DNA from: Pristionchus mayeri
Lineage: Eukaryota > Nematoda > Chromadorea > Rhabditida > Neodiplogasteridae
Assembly: GCA_036245805.1 (NCBI GenBank)
Contig: BTRK01000006.1
Span: 55,917,257-55,981,256 of the forward strand
Length of the DNA stretch: 64,000 nt
Direction: 5' to 3'
Shown here: one piece after another, positions 1 through 16,308 of the stretch
How the letters are laid out: every line of letters begins with the position of its first letter
How positions within the stretch are numbered: position 1 is the first letter of the stretch
Notes under the pieces: model-generated
Databases searched by the model: none
What the model was told of the DNA's origin: nothing
What the model saw: the letters and a program-made list of their open reading frames with translations, nothing else
Position numbers and translations under genes: made by a program

Positions 1-1175
1 TTTTGTGGTAGATAGGGGCTGTTATACTCTCTTTAGCGCACACTATCATAGATCTGTCCGATCAAGGGAAAGAATACGGTGATTCACCAAACTTCATGTG
101 GTTGATCAACGACCTGACTATTCAAAGGATTAGATTTTCATTTAGAACGGAGACAGGACCCAATCTAAACCACATTAGTAAAGTATGATGGGCATATATC
201 GTACTGGTGATGTTGAGACTCATATGCCACAAAGGGCCTATTAGAAATAAGCGCGTAAATCGTTGTTGGGTTTTCACTACACTTGTAAAGATAAGTTTTG
301 GAGTACTATATCTATGCCGACAGATCTTGAGATTTCAATTATTCATGAATGTGAAATACTTTACTAGTACAAGTCAATATTTCCTTTGGGAGTGAATGGG
401 GATCTACATTTCCGAACAGGGTTCTTCGGATTTTAGATGTCTAATTTAGAACATCGAAATACATACTTTATGCGTTTCTGTGCTAGCCATGTGGTTTGGA
501 AGGCGGAACTTTTCTGTTTAAATTAATGAACAACTCTTGCCCTATCACTCATTATTTAGGAATATTGTGGAGTTCGCTACTTTTTCTATGGTGAGCCCTG
601 CTTGAAGACACTCCATATCAAGTTTTTCGACGTTTTCATTGAAAAATAATTGAGGTACAAATGTCACTTTTTTAGATGAGAGAGATAACTGGGCTCTTAA
701 ATATTGATGTGATAGAAAACCGAGTAAGTAATGATGACAGCGCACATAGGTAGAGGTCATCCTCGTCAATCCTTGAAACAGGTGATTTGTTCGAAAGAAC
801 TTTGGTTTTTCTAATTGTCCGTGATTCATTGACCTGTACGAAGCCTATAACGAATTCAGCAGCTCGCTCTTTTTGATACTAGGTAGTGCACGCCGAGTGC
901 TATTTAATACACTTTGTGAGCCTCCATCTAAAAAATTCTCTGCGAAGAACAGCAACTTTAAATAAAATATTAATTTTTCTGAAATATTCAAAGTTACGCA
1001 GACCTTGATTTCTCGAATAGTAGAGATGATCACACTAGTTCAACGATAAAATGCTAAAGGTCGAACATGTCCCTATATATCGACATCAGGACTACAAGTG
1101 GCCATTTGAGCAAAATAAACTATACGAACTCAAAGTTGGGATCCAAAATCGCGCAAAACTTTATGACCAACCTAA
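1..1175. mobile_element. mariner-like element, copy 1 (cut by window edge)
   Basis: The right end carries the inverted terminal repeat of the family (reads outward as TTAGGTTGGTCATAAAG), followed by the TA target dinucleotide at 1176-1177. The left end lies outside the window. The internal sequence matches the copies at 17189-18449 (opposite orientation) and 31680-32686 (same orientation). A short minus-strand reading frame at 545-829 has a recognisable counterpart in the copy at 17.7 kb, but both are broken, so I see only transposase remnants. It sits in the intron upstream of the exon at 1306-1410. Confidence 0.75.
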
Positions 1176-1305
1176 TACATTTGAGGAAGATGCAATCTCC
1201 GGGCCATCTGTATTTGTGCACTACCCTTTCGGGCCCCTTTCACGGGCTTGGCCCGCCCTTATGGTAGCACAGTTTTGGGAATTCAGCTACATACAATAAT
1301 TTCAG

Positions 1306-1410
1306 AATCCCAGTGGTATGTTGTCTGAGCGACCTCCATACATCCCATCTGGACCGTACGCACCTTCTCGGGGAGCCTACGCACCTCTCCCGATGTCTAG
1401 ACCCTACTGA
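1306..1410 (+). CDS. 3' terminal exon of a Pro/Tyr-rich protein gene (partial)
   Basis: An acceptor TTTCAG ends at 1305 and a 35-codon frame runs to TGA at 1408-1410. The peptide is rich in Pro, Tyr and Gly (for example RPPYIPSGPYAPSRGAY) and ends in RPY. Its composition, phase-0 acceptor and PY terminus resemble the last exon of the secreted Pro/Tyr-rich gene at 20656-21557, so the two may be relatives; that is inference from one short exon. Upstream exons are outside the window or hidden by the mariner insertion. No other coding exon of this gene was found. Confidence 0.45.
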   Translation, partial: NPSGMLSERPPYIPSGPYAPSRGAYAPLPMSRPY

Positions 1411-2130
1411 TCCTTCCGTGACTTTGATAAAATTAGTTTACAATTCCTATACCAGTCGCCAACGATCCCAAATACCACATTAGACCATCCACCGTTCCGT
1501 AATAACTTGACCTTGAAAACATAATATTTTTATATTATCACTGCAATTTCTCAAATATTTTGCTCACCAAAACAATTATAAATATGATATTTATTTATCT
1601 GTGCGCTTTCCTTTCCATTCAGACTACTACTAGACGTGATAATAATGCAGCGGAAGGTGGTATTTACTGTTTTGTCTCATTTGAAAGCATTCGTTAACTC
1701 TGGTAACCCAATTAGAGAAGCAAACATCTCGCCCAATGATGAAATTGTATGATTCATCGCAATTTCCGTTTTTTTCCGTCATTCAAAAAGTGATCACAGT
1801 TGGTGTATAACAGAAATTTCGTGGTGGTCACAGTTGAGAATACGGGGAAAATCGATGAGTTTTCAACACATCGTTATCCTCGTTTTTCCTCTCGTCGCTT
1901 GAAGAATATTTCGTTATCATCATGCTAGCGCTTGCTCAGGCAGCAAGGAATTGGATGCTGCGACTGAATTGCAGCCAGTGATCACCACAAATACATAGCA
2001 CACCCCCCATAAATAGTATTTTTTAAAAAGTTTCCCGCTATTGGTCCCTTCGGAGATCGTCTTGGACCGGCACAACATGCAAGTCATTATTGGGCACTCC
2101 ATCTTTTGCAATTCCATCTTTTGCAATACA
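1411..2130. other. gene-free AT-rich interval
   Basis: I see no convincing exon here. A 15-bp tandem duplication of CCATCTTTTGCAATT lies at about 2099-2127, directly before the hairpin element. It probably holds the 3' untranslated region of the upstream Pro/Tyr-rich gene. Confidence 0.5.
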
Positions 2131-2345
2131 TTTACATGGGACGGGAGTGACGCGATAATGAGGTGAGGTGGTATTTTGGCTCGTGCGAGCTTGTGGGATG
2201 GGGATGTATGGCAGTTCTGAGTTACATTTTCAGTCTTCTAATATAAAAATGTAACACAGAACTGCCATACATCCCCATCCCACAAGCTCGCACGAGCCAA
2301 AAAACCACCTCACCTCATCATCGCGTCACTCCCGTCCCATGTAAA
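2131..2345. repeat. perfect-hairpin (fold-back) element
   Basis: The left arm (2131 to about 2230) and right arm (about 2245 to 2345) are near-perfect reverse complements of about 100 bp separated by about 14 bp. The outer ends read TTTACATGGGACGGG and its complement. There is no open frame of note. The transcript of either strand would form a long, almost unbroken stem. I could not identify a target site duplication. Confidence 0.85.
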
Positions 2346-2461
2346 TTTTGGTGAATAAAGAATAACATAAGAATACGAATACGAATAATTCTGAAAGCCA
2401 AGATTTGCCGGTTTTCCCCCGAAATATCACCAAAAATGTCACCTCTCGAACCCCATGGAGG

Positions 2462-2646
2462 GTACTTGGTCGGATAATCACCGTCGGATGGTTACCTACT
2501 GGATGATAACCTAAAAAGGAACGTAGAACTTTCAAGGAATTATTTTTGAGACTTTGGGAACCTACTGTAAAAGTTCTACAGAAACTTCCATTTGTTGGTT
2601 ATCATCTAGTAGGTTATCATCCGACGGTGATCATCCGACATAGTGC
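2462..2646. repeat. MITE, copy 1 of a two-copy family
   Basis: About 185 bp with imperfect 45-50 bp inverted ends whose core is GGTCGGATGATCACCGTCGG, and an inner inverted pair built on GTAGAACTTT / AAAGTTCTAC. The same structure recurs at 7679-7869. It is too short to encode a transposase, which fits a non-autonomous DNA element. The superfamily is unknown because the target site duplication is not clear. Confidence 0.8.
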
Positions 2647-2930
2647 CCCACGGAGCACGCAAGGGCTTTGTATGTTCCAGTTTCAATAAGAGCTCTTTTT
2701 TTTCTTTTTCGAAAGAATTATTCACTCTCACAGGTGCCGGGATTTAACTTGTGAGTTTACGTTACAATTCAATTACTCTCCTCCAATTAAAATAAAATTA
2801 ATCTTCAACGATCTTCAACGAAATTAAACTTCAACGACTTATCCTGTATCTACTGAGCTGCATCATGCTTGCATCGATCTCTAATTAATTCGCAAAAATT
2901 GTTTTACACCAGTTGTGTTACAACACAAAG

Positions 2931-3424
2931 TCAGTAGCCAGATGAGGCTGCATATGCAGGTTCATTGTTGTAGGAGGAGCCAGAGGAAGGAGAAGAGGCG
3001 GTGTACACCTGGATGATTTTTAATCACGTTTACCTTACTCGTGATGTTAAACTTCGGACGTCGACCTCGTCGTGATGGTGATGATGACGGCGATTGTAGT
3101 CGCGGGACTGAAATAGTGACGTCAGCTAAGTTTAAAAATGAAGTGGAGTAGCGAATCTCACAGAATCGTCGCTGGATGAGGAGGAGGAAGATGATGAGGC
3201 AGACGAGCTTGAAGAGCTATCGCTTTCACGAGAATGGTATGGACGACGTACGTATATCTGAATGCTTCCTTCGCATCATTCGCATTTGTAGAGGCCAACC
3301 GATTGCAGGGGTAGTTTAGGACTGACGAGATTGGAGATGAACTTACGATTCGGGGGCGCTTCGAGGTCTCGACAAAAGATAGCGCTGAAAGCACCATGAG
3401 GAGGCAGATGAGATAGAGGTTCAT
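2931..3424 (-). CDS. small secreted Ser-rich/His-rich protein
   Basis: Four exons on the minus strand (3424-3347, 3257-3162, 3107-3039, 3008-2931), all phase 0 with GT-AG junctions, give 106 residues. Residues 1 to about 20 form a signal peptide (MNLYLICLLMVLSALSF). After it comes a basic KRPR stretch, a run of about 18 Ser with one Ala, an acidic patch, an RRHHHHHDE stretch and a Ser/Tyr/Ala tail. A TTG codon upstream extends the frame, but I chose the ATG at 3424 because the signal peptide begins there. A TATA box lies 34 bp upstream. It is divergent from B1. I do not recognise the family; low-complexity secreted protein is all I can support. Confidence 0.7.
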
Positions 3425-3457
3425 TGCGACCAATGATGCTGAATCTTTTGGGATGCC

Positions 3458-3465
3458 CTTTTATA
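3458..3465 (-). promoter_or_regulatory. TATA box of the small secreted-protein gene
   Basis: TATAAAAG on the minus strand, 34 bp upstream of the ATG at 3424, in the right place for a core promoter with a very short leader. Confidence 0.5.
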
Positions 3466-3656
3466 CTATGCACAGAAGTCAATTAGATGATCCATTTGCT
3501 CGACGACATCTGTGTTAAGGCGAGACATATGTTCCATTGGTCAAGACGCCTGCACTCCGGAACCGATTTGATCAAATACACTATAATTTCATGATACTCG
3601 TGATAGCGAGAGCAATCTGTGGAGTATAAGGAAGTGAGAGAAAAGGAGAGAAGCAC

Positions 3657-3671
3657 TGCACAACATTGCAT
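3657..3671 (+). promoter_or_regulatory. TTGCACAA-like box upstream of B1
   Basis: TGCACAACATTGCAT lies about 125 bp upstream of the B1 start. It is a variant of the paired half-sites TTGCACAA/TTGTG seen in the eEF-2 and A2 promoters. The match is looser than those two and there is no clear TATA box. Confidence 0.35.
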
Positions 3672-3795
3672 CCTTGCCTACTCATAACTGCTTTCAGTGC
3701 TATGTAGACTGAAATGCACCGATATTTTGTCAGTTCAAGCTCGATATACGAATTTCTTTCTTAACTTCATTTTAAATCATTTCAGACTACGCCCA

Positions 3796-5825
3796 ATGAG
3801 TAATCAATGGGAAGGTGTTCGGTTATCAATGGAGGTGAATCAAGAGGCGGTGAAATTTCGTAGTTTCGTGAAAAAATAAACTTTAAATTTCTCGTTCAGA
3901 TGGCCGCTAATTTGAAGGATTCGAGACGAGCGAGGAAAAGAGAAGAATATACAAAAGCTCATCATATTTGGTACGAGAGGACGGGACCGAGTGTGATAAT
4001 CCGCAGCCAACTAGGAGGAACCAGAACCGTGAGTAAATTGTGTGAATCCGAAAAAAATTTAAATACCCACACGAAAATAGTTTCATTACATTCTCTCTTT
4101 GTTGTTTCTTCGTCGACTATTTTCATATGGATCTTTATCTGTATTTCAGTCGGTTGAAGAAGAAGATGATTTCGGCATCGCATGCGATGAGATCCCCTAC
4201 TCTCTCAACAAACGAATGAGATGGGAGTTGGCCGATAATGCAGAGGAAATTTTGTGTCGACAGGTTTGTTCAAAGCATATATCTACCATTTTTGCTGTTC
4301 ATTACCCGTAAAACCTTCAGAACGTCCCCGGTAAGACTTCGCTGGTTGATTCCTACCCTCCCGGTTATCCGCACAAAAGTCTCATTTGGTCAAATTTATG
4401 TGACATCACGCAGGGAGAACTTATGAGAAATAGGTTAGTACGATTACAGTGAATATGCAAGTGGTGATATGCATTCAGGGGTGGAGTGGACAAGTTCGTT
4501 GAAATTGAGGAGGGCAATATCTCAATGAGGAAAGCAAAGAGTTCCAGAGCAAATCTTACGAGTCTACAGAGGTAATATCCAGATCTTCACTTGGGACTCA
4601 ACGAACGATACCACAATGGTACATTCAACGTCTAGTCTTTCTGCACTTTCACGAGATCGGTTGAGCAGTTCCACTATAGTATGCCGGAAAAATACAATAA
4701 AATGTATTGTAGCAACGAAGGCCCTGGTCCCCTTCTGAAGAAGAACCGCTATCGAGTTCGTACGATGGCAGGGAAAGAGAAAGAAGAGGCAGTGAATATC
4801 GAGCCGAATTATCACACTCATCATACTCGATATTCAATCATCCAAGTGAGGAAGAGAGATCCAAAGGCTGTTGAGAGATCATGGAGGTTTGGTTATTGAA
4901 CAAATTATTATTTTTAATTATGTAATCATATTTCATATCATATTTATCTGACGTCAGGCACAATGGTCCTGCAGGAGGGTGACTTCAGTGTGGAGGGAAT
5001 GGGGATCTTCGGTCTCAGAGCGTCGTTAGGTCAAGGGATGGGATCTTCTTTGGCTTCTCTGGTCAACTGTAGGGACGATCGTGACGGATCTCCGTTGAGC
5101 ATCGAAGTAGATCATCCCGCCGCCGAACACCTGACTTGCGCCGGTTAGGAACTCACAACGCAGACAGCGGGACTTTCTTGACGGTAGATCACTCGAGACG
5201 ATGGGAATCCGTCCGTGCTCCTCCTCTTGAAGTGTACCAAGTAGGCGATACTCTCCGGGTTGCCCAAGCTGACGGGAGAGGATTCCCCAAACTAGGTCGG
5301 AAAAGAGCGGGGTCAGGGACGACCGCCCATCACGAGCGCTAGAATGGAGAATGGAGAATGGAGATTATGTAAATATTTCTAAAAAAATGTTTATTCAGAT
5401 GGTATCAAACTCGGCGTTCGACTAAACAAGGGTGGACGAGAAAACCTGTTGTTGATCAACTTCTAGACTGGTATTCGGACAAGCAGGTCAAAATCTCTTT
5501 AGTAATTTCGCAACGATAAGAACGGTAATTCAGGTTGCATTGGAGGAGGAATTGGATGCTTTCTACGAAGAACAATTGGAGAGTGCGGAACCATTGAGGT
5601 TTCCGAATCAAAAGGAGACTGTGAGATGTTTGAATACGAACTATTCAAATGATCAGATTGGAGAATCAATTAATGTATGCCCAGAAACAGTCATAGCTAG
5701 TAAAAAGGAAATAAAAGTGAAGAGCAGTTTATTTATAGCTTTGCATCTTTCAGAAGCTCCGCAGATCAGTTCGCGATACAGCACATGAAGCTAAATTCCG
5801 AAAGGAGGATGGCTCAAATTCATAG
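3796..5825 (+). CDS. gene B1: basic protein of unknown family, paralogue of A2
   Basis: Nine exons (3796-3834, 3900-4028, 4150-4263, 4321-4433, 4479-4571, 4713-4886, 5399-5486, 5534-5620, 5754-5825) give about 302 residues with consistent phases. An acceptor TTTCAG ends 11 bp before the ATG, so the mRNA is probably trans-spliced. The protein is Arg/Lys/Glu-rich with no signal peptide or membrane segment. It aligns exon by exon with A2 at 17034-19712: shared landmarks are YSLNK followed by RWE, a PGP motif opening the sixth exon, and a W-R pair closing it, with the same intron phases. I do not recognise the family. The last exon is the least sure part: it shares its acceptor with the downstream RBR gene and is read in a different frame there. 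Confidence 0.65.
4952..5345 (+). ncRNA. structured RNA locus, SRP (7SL) RNA-like
   Basis: A GC-rich block inside B1 intron 6. The A2 paralogue has only a short intron here, so this block is an addition. Near its 3' end it carries GGTTGCCCAAG and then AGGTCGGAAAAGAGCGGGG, in the order and spacing of helices 7 and 8 of eukaryotic SRP RNA (GGTTGCCTAAG, AGGTCGGAAACGGAGCAGG in human). GGGAATCC (about 5210) can pair with GGATTCCC (about 5280). The 5' part shares its start (GACGTCAGGCACAA) and an inner segment ending TCTCTGGTCAACTGT with a second locus at about 16309-16400. Boundaries are approximate, the length exceeds typical SRP RNA, and I cannot fold it here. Alternatives are another structured RNA or an extra exon. 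Confidence 0.45.
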
Positions 5826-8800
5826 AATGCATAGAGTCCAGAAGAATGGGGTGAAGTTGGATAATGAGTTATTGAGGTGGCAAGAGAAAGGAAGAGTGAT
5901 TGCATTAAAATATGACAGATATGCATGCATCGGACTGCGTCTTCCTCTCATACTCGCTCCTCACATGGAGCAAGTGTTCACGAAGGCCAAGGAGCACTTC
6001 AACAAGGTTACTTCCAAGATTTTTCTATCCTAAAATTTTCAAATTTCCGCAAAAATTAATTAATTAATCACCAGATGGAAGAGAATGATTCTCTTCCCGT
6101 TTTCCCTCGAACCATGATTGTCCACGCTGAAGAAAGTGAGACAATTCTCGGAATGAGGATGAGCAGGTTTTGTCCATTCGCCCAATCATGAATATTCTTC
6201 CCCTTTGCAGATGCACTTTCATTGCAGCGTCAAATTTACCTGGAGAGGCAAATATCTACGCCGCGCCGAGGTAATCTTTCGGAAAAAGTTTTAAATTGGA
6301 GAATTAAATTTTTTTTTAAGATGACGATATATTCGAGTTAATCGATTGTAAAGGGGTTGAAAACTGTCAAATATAGTGTAAATAAACATTTCGAAATTAC
6401 AAGCGCAACACATTTTTTAAGATTCTGTTGTTCTCCTGCCCCTGCTCCCTCACTCCCCGTCGAAGGATGGCAGTCACACTCGAGAAATGAACGGGACATC
6501 ATCGTAACTGTCAATTATGCTTCTCAGTTGAAGATATCCTCATGCAAATTTAGAAAACGTCGATTCTCCCTACCGTCATGGGCAATTCTCCCTCAGAGTG
6601 CTTCCGATGCAAGAAGACAGAGGATCTCATTGAACTGGACGGTACAACAATGGTTCAGGTTAGTCAATAACATCAAATCAAATTTGTCTCTCGATCATGA
6701 TGCCTGTCCGTACGTCAGAATCAAAGATATTGATTTTTGGTCCAATATTCTCGATAGCAACACTCATCGGCCCAAGAAACTAAACTATAACTTCATTGGA
6801 TTCAACAACAACCTTGTACAGCGCCCATTTCTCTTCTCGTTCGCGTGCGGCCATTTCGCGTGTCATTCCTGCTGGGTGATGCATGCAAAGGAAGACGCTC
6901 ATGCGAGACTGTCGCCCATCACGTGCATAGTCAGTTTTCTCATATGCGCAATCATCTCATACATTCAGTAATGGGATGCATTGAAGGGGAAAAACAATTC
7001 TAGGTCCATGTTTTTGGACGATATGAAACTGATGGAACTTTTGTAATATCGAAAACTTGCGTGATGCGAACACCAGAAGTTTCATCATCATACGTTCTCT
7101 CAATTAGCTCATCACATCTTCAGAATCTTCATTGCAAGCATACCTCGAGCGTAGCTGAAGCTGCCGCACTCTTCTCAGATACTACTCTTGGTGATGATTG
7201 TTGGTCAATTCATGTCTTTCTCACGGATAATTTTAATTAATTATTACACAATCTCCAGAAATCTTCGGAGACTTATGGTGGGATTCTCCCTGCCAGTAAA
7301 AAGACGTCATTCATTGTTATCGTTGCTCAAAATTGCTCATCGTATGTTTAACGCTTCAATTCGTATACTAATCAATCTTTGTCAGTCGACATTTTCCTCG
7401 ATGTCGCCACTGCGTTCTGCGGTTGTGGAGCGAGAACATGCAGAGGGTATGATACCCAGGCCCACAGAAAAATATGCTCCTAATTTGGAATATCACTAAT
7501 TTCCAAATAACACTAATTTATTGTGATCTAGTTGCCTATGTCGGGAGCATCTTCCGATATCTTGCCTCCACTTCGATCAATGGAGCGATATGTGCCAGAG
7601 GAACGGTCAGTCGAATTTCAAAGTTTCCATCAAATTTATATTTGACCATAAGCTGGATTTCACTGCTAGCTGAAACCGGCACTAGGTCGGATGATCACCA
7701 TCGGATGAAAACCTACTAGATGATTACCAAAAAATGAACCCTTCTGTAGAACTTTCACAGAATCATTTTTGACACCTTGGAAGCCTACTGTGAAAGTTCT
7801 ACAGAACGGTCCATTATTTGGTTATCATCCAGTAGGTTATCATCCGACGGTGATCATCCAACCTTGTGCACTACAACCAAAGGTCTGAAATTTTGCCAAT
7901 AGTGGTGTCCATCCAAATCTCATTCACCCCTCTTAATCACATGAAGCCATGTTTCCCAACATATTGTATTGCCAGCGCTGCTTCTCCATTTTCATGTTCA
8001 TATAGGCATTTACAACGGGCGCATCCCCTACATTCGTCGCTGTAAATGGCCGAAGAAATTCTCTAATAAATGTTATTATTGCGGAGCAGAAGGAACGCTG
8101 GAATTCAAAAAGTGAGCGTAATTTTCTTATATTTTTAAATGTTCTTCGTGACTGCAAGATGGAAACAGACATATCTAAATCGTTAAAAAACTAATGTGAG
8201 TGCAAACATAGAATACTTTCAGTTGGTGCGACAAGTGCTGCAAAAGTCTAACATTTTTCCTCGTTGATCGAGTTCGCACCTCTAGAGAGCTCGTGCCTGT
8301 TCTCGCTGCAAGAGGCACCATGATGAATAGGGGATTCCGAACGATCTTGACGTCAGTTGCATTAGAACTGTAATTTTTAATTGTTGATCCTAATTATGGG
8401 CGCTGTTCGGAAATGTACAGGGAGAGTAGATTAGTATGTTCGTTCGAGCACAGTAATAAATGGGAAGGGCATCACACTGTGATCGAAACAACAAATGTAT
8501 TGCTTGCAGAGATCTCCGATTAGTCGACATGAAGAGAGCAGACGAAATTGATGGAGTTGTTAAAGATGTCAGTTGCACCCAGTTGCTCACGTTTCCATGT
8601 TAAAACAAAGATGTCTTGCATTTTTAGGGAGTTTTTCTCTTTGAAATAATCAAAATCTCACGCTTCATCGGAGTGCAATGCTCACTTGGAAAGATGGACA
8701 AAATGAGCGAAGGGAACTGGAAAAGGTATGCAAAAAGAATACTGGAGGTATGGGGAATCGAACCCCAGACTTCTCGCATGCAAAGCGAGCGCTCTACCCC

Positions 8801-8978
8801 TGAGCTATACCCCCGTATGGACACCAGCTCACTAAAGTTTCCATTGTTCCAGAGGGAGAACACCCTCGATGCTGCTCTTTTCTCAGTTATGGAATCTGGA
8901 GAAAATGTGGAGAAGAATATTGAGAATGTGAGAGAAATAATTCAATCTATTCGCGATGCATATTTTCAATACGTATGA
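5785..8978 (+). CDS. Ariadne-like RBR (RING-IBR-RING2) E3 ubiquitin ligase
   Basis: Fourteen exons (5785-6006, 6075-6166, 6211-6270, 6422-6503, 6554-6658, 6822-6929, 7004-7190, 7386-7446, 7532-7605, 8006-8111, 8223-8351, 8510-8567, 8628-8725, 8855-8978) join in phase to 501 residues, about the length of Ariadne proteins. RING1 is spread over exons 5-7 (CFRC, then CGHFACHSCW). The IBR crosses exons 8-9 and fits C-x-C-x4-C-x2-C-x4-H-x4-C exactly. A Cys-rich stretch in exons 10-11 (CKW, KCYYC, WCDKCC) takes the RING2 place, but it is too divergent for me to name the catalytic Cys. The C-terminal part is helical and charged. RBR ligases pass ubiquitin through a RING2 cysteine. The start follows an acceptor at 5753. 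One intron holds a MITE and another an antisense tRNA-Ala. Confidence 0.7.
7679..7869. repeat. MITE, copy 2
   Basis: Same terminal and inner inverted repeats as 2462-2646. It sits in intron 9 of the RBR gene (7606-8005) and accounts for about half of that intron. Confidence 0.8.
8743..8814 (-). tRNA. tRNA-Ala (TGC)
   Basis: The minus strand folds as a 72-nt cloverleaf starting GGGGGTATAGCTCAG, with anticodon loop TTTGCAT (anticodon TGC) and T loop TTCGATT. The acceptor stem pairs fully with one G-U, and A is the discriminator. It lies antisense in the last intron of the RBR gene. Confidence 0.95.
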
Positions 8979-8999
8979 TTCATTTCTATGCACTATTTA

Positions 9000-10264
9000 T
9001 TAGGTTGTAACATAAGTTTTGTCGCATTTCGGAGGTTCACAATATTTCCATGAAGGATACTTCTCAAACATTATCAATGCCTGACCTCCTAGTATATGTT
9101 TGGGGTGTTCATGCACATTCAAACCATAGGGTAGAGCTGAACTGCGCACGCTGGCTATGCGAAAAATATTAATATGAACTGATTTAAATTTGGTGCAGAT
9201 TTTATTAATTCGTTTGATCGGGTGCTAGTTCGCAGAGATGAATAATGAACCAAACTTCTACAGCATGGTGATATACCCCGTCAATACTCTTTCAAAATAT
9301 ACGCCAGATATGGTGCTAAGTTGAGCGGAACCAAAGATATACTTCACTGAGTGTAAGGTTAGCCGCTGATTCGTAGCCAACTTGACCAACTCTTCTGAAT
9401 CCAGAATTGCAACAACAGTGACTAACATAAGTGCGTTCAATTACCACTCATGGAGGTATAATTTATCATTAAACAAGTGAGAGAAAGAACACTCCACTTG
9501 TGGGAAATTTGAATTTTTATTAATTCAATTCGCGCACAATTTTACCAAAATTTGCAAGTTTAGGTGTTTCGAATTAAAGATTGTCATTCAAAAGCTATTT
9601 ATTTCCAAACTTATCCCAAGTAGATACTAGTAAGGGAAGGGTTTATGGTTCGGATGGACACAACAAATCAGATATTGAACATGTGTGCGAGGTAGGAATA
9701 TGAACAAAGTGCCGATTTCAGTAGTTTAATTTACATACCATCGTTCTGAATGGAGCCACTTATCTCAACAGAACCCAATCTACCCCAAACTTTGTCTGCA
9801 CACTGACCACTTTGGGTGAACTATATTCCACCACTATTTGGATCTGGATATCTACTGAGAAGAAAATTCGGCTTGCGAAAGTTTTCGCGACCGTCACCAA
9901 CCATCCACATTATACAAACTCGTCTACATTTCTAGAACGATTTTCGTTTGTCATTATCCGTGAGTGGTTCAAAATTATGCACTTATGTAGTACTTTACGC
10001 AAATCACACAAAATCGGCATAATTTATCCTTTTCAAGAAGTGCTGATGCGTGAAAATGATTTCTAATCCTTATCTCAGTACAACTTTGTCTGACTAATGT
10101 GCCTCCTCAACTGCCTTGACAGGACTGAAGTAAAGCGCGTAAGAAAGAGTACGAAGGCCCTCACTGATGATGAATTACGAAATTGAGATTAAATTAATTC
10201 GAAGAATTTCTGAGGTTAAAATGCATAAGAGATTGGACGCGACAAAACTTATGTTACAACCTGA
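9000..10264. mobile_element. mariner-type element, second family (degenerate)
   Basis: Inverted ends TTAGGTTGTAACATAAG... and its complement (right end reads TCAGGTTGTAACATAAG outward) flank 1,265 bp, a normal mariner length. TA dinucleotides at 8998-8999 and 10265-10266 are the target duplication. No intact transposase frame remains. It is inserted 21 bp after the stop codon of the RBR gene, so it probably provides that gene's 3' end. Confidence 0.8.
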
Positions 10265-10601
10265 TACTATCCGAATAGTATGTGTTATTCGATATTCGTG
10301 TAAACCAATTACTAATTGAATAAAAGAAGAATATATCATAATTGAATCCGCTGAGAGGTTTGAGTCCACAGTTGGTTCAAGGGAGGGAAGGAAAACCAGG
10401 CTTGTTCAGACTTTTTGTGCTCCACCGAGGAACTTTCGCGAAAGATTAATCGTTATGGATATTTTGTTCTACTGAATTTTCTCTATTAGCCATATTCTTT
10501 GTTTCATTATTGAGAGTTTATTTATGCTTCGCCATATTTCATGTGCAGGACACGAAAATTGTAGTTTGTGCTCTGCTCACGTGTTTACGCGTCCACACAC
10601 G
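10265..10601. other. eEF-2 upstream region
   Basis: Between the mariner element and the eEF-2 promoter boxes I see no exon; this is presumably distal promoter. Confidence 0.5.
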
Positions 10602-10700
10602 TTGTGCAAGCAAAAAAACATCGTCCCTCTCCGTGGGAAGGCAGTGAGGGGAGGGAAAGAGGGGAGGGATTGCACAATATTGTGCTGTTCAGGGTATAAA
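10602..10700 (+). promoter_or_regulatory. eEF-2 core promoter: paired TTGTGCAA sites and TATA box
   Basis: A TTGTGCAAG site at 10602-10610, GGGATTGCACAAT followed by ATTGTG at 10666-10683, and TATAAA at 10695-10700. The central ATTGCACAAT is a palindrome of the C/EBP and PAR-bZIP type. The same module with similar spacing precedes A2 at 16.7-16.9 kb. A transcription start about 25-30 bp downstream would give a leader of roughly 110 nt before the ATG at 10836. Confidence 0.6.
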
Positions 10701-10835
10701 GAGAAGAGAGAAGAACGGGAAAACACGCAACGAAAAAAGAGCTAACTCAGTTGGCAAGTCTTCGTTAAATCTCGCGACTTCGCAGTCGCCTACCGCCTCG
10801 ACTTCGAGAAGCCCCCTCCTTCCTTACCTGCAACA

Positions 10836-16086
<5,251 letters not shown>

Positions 16087-16308
16087 TCGCATTCCTCTGT
16101 TATGACTCTACTTTGCATGTAAATAGTGAAAAGAAGTCGCTCCTTGTTAACCATTCCGAGTTGTTATCATTTGTTTTTTCTCGCTTTTTCAAGTGATAAA
16201 TTGTTGCTCGTTATTAATCGGATGAACAATTAGTACAAACAATACTTATCAAGCATCGAAAAAGGATCAACTTTTGAGAAATTGAACACATATCACATGC
16301 ATTTATCG

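Noticed and set aside
3158..3433. Upstream TTG start and unspliced frame for the secreted protein
   Set aside because: Reads through an intron with good GT-AG sites; the ATG at 3424 begins a signal peptide.
4963..5342. Two joinable frames that could be extra B1 exons
   Set aside because: The A2 paralogue joins the exons on either side directly, and adding this block breaks phase or meets stops; the RNA reading fits better.
7259..7341. Possible RBR exon after a TCTCCAG acceptor
   Set aside because: Skipping it gives consistent phase (7190 to 7386) and an exact IBR pattern; including it does not.
7890..8005. Cys/His codons resembling a RING2 in several frames
   Set aside because: No single frame is open, and the join 7605 to 8006 is in phase without it.
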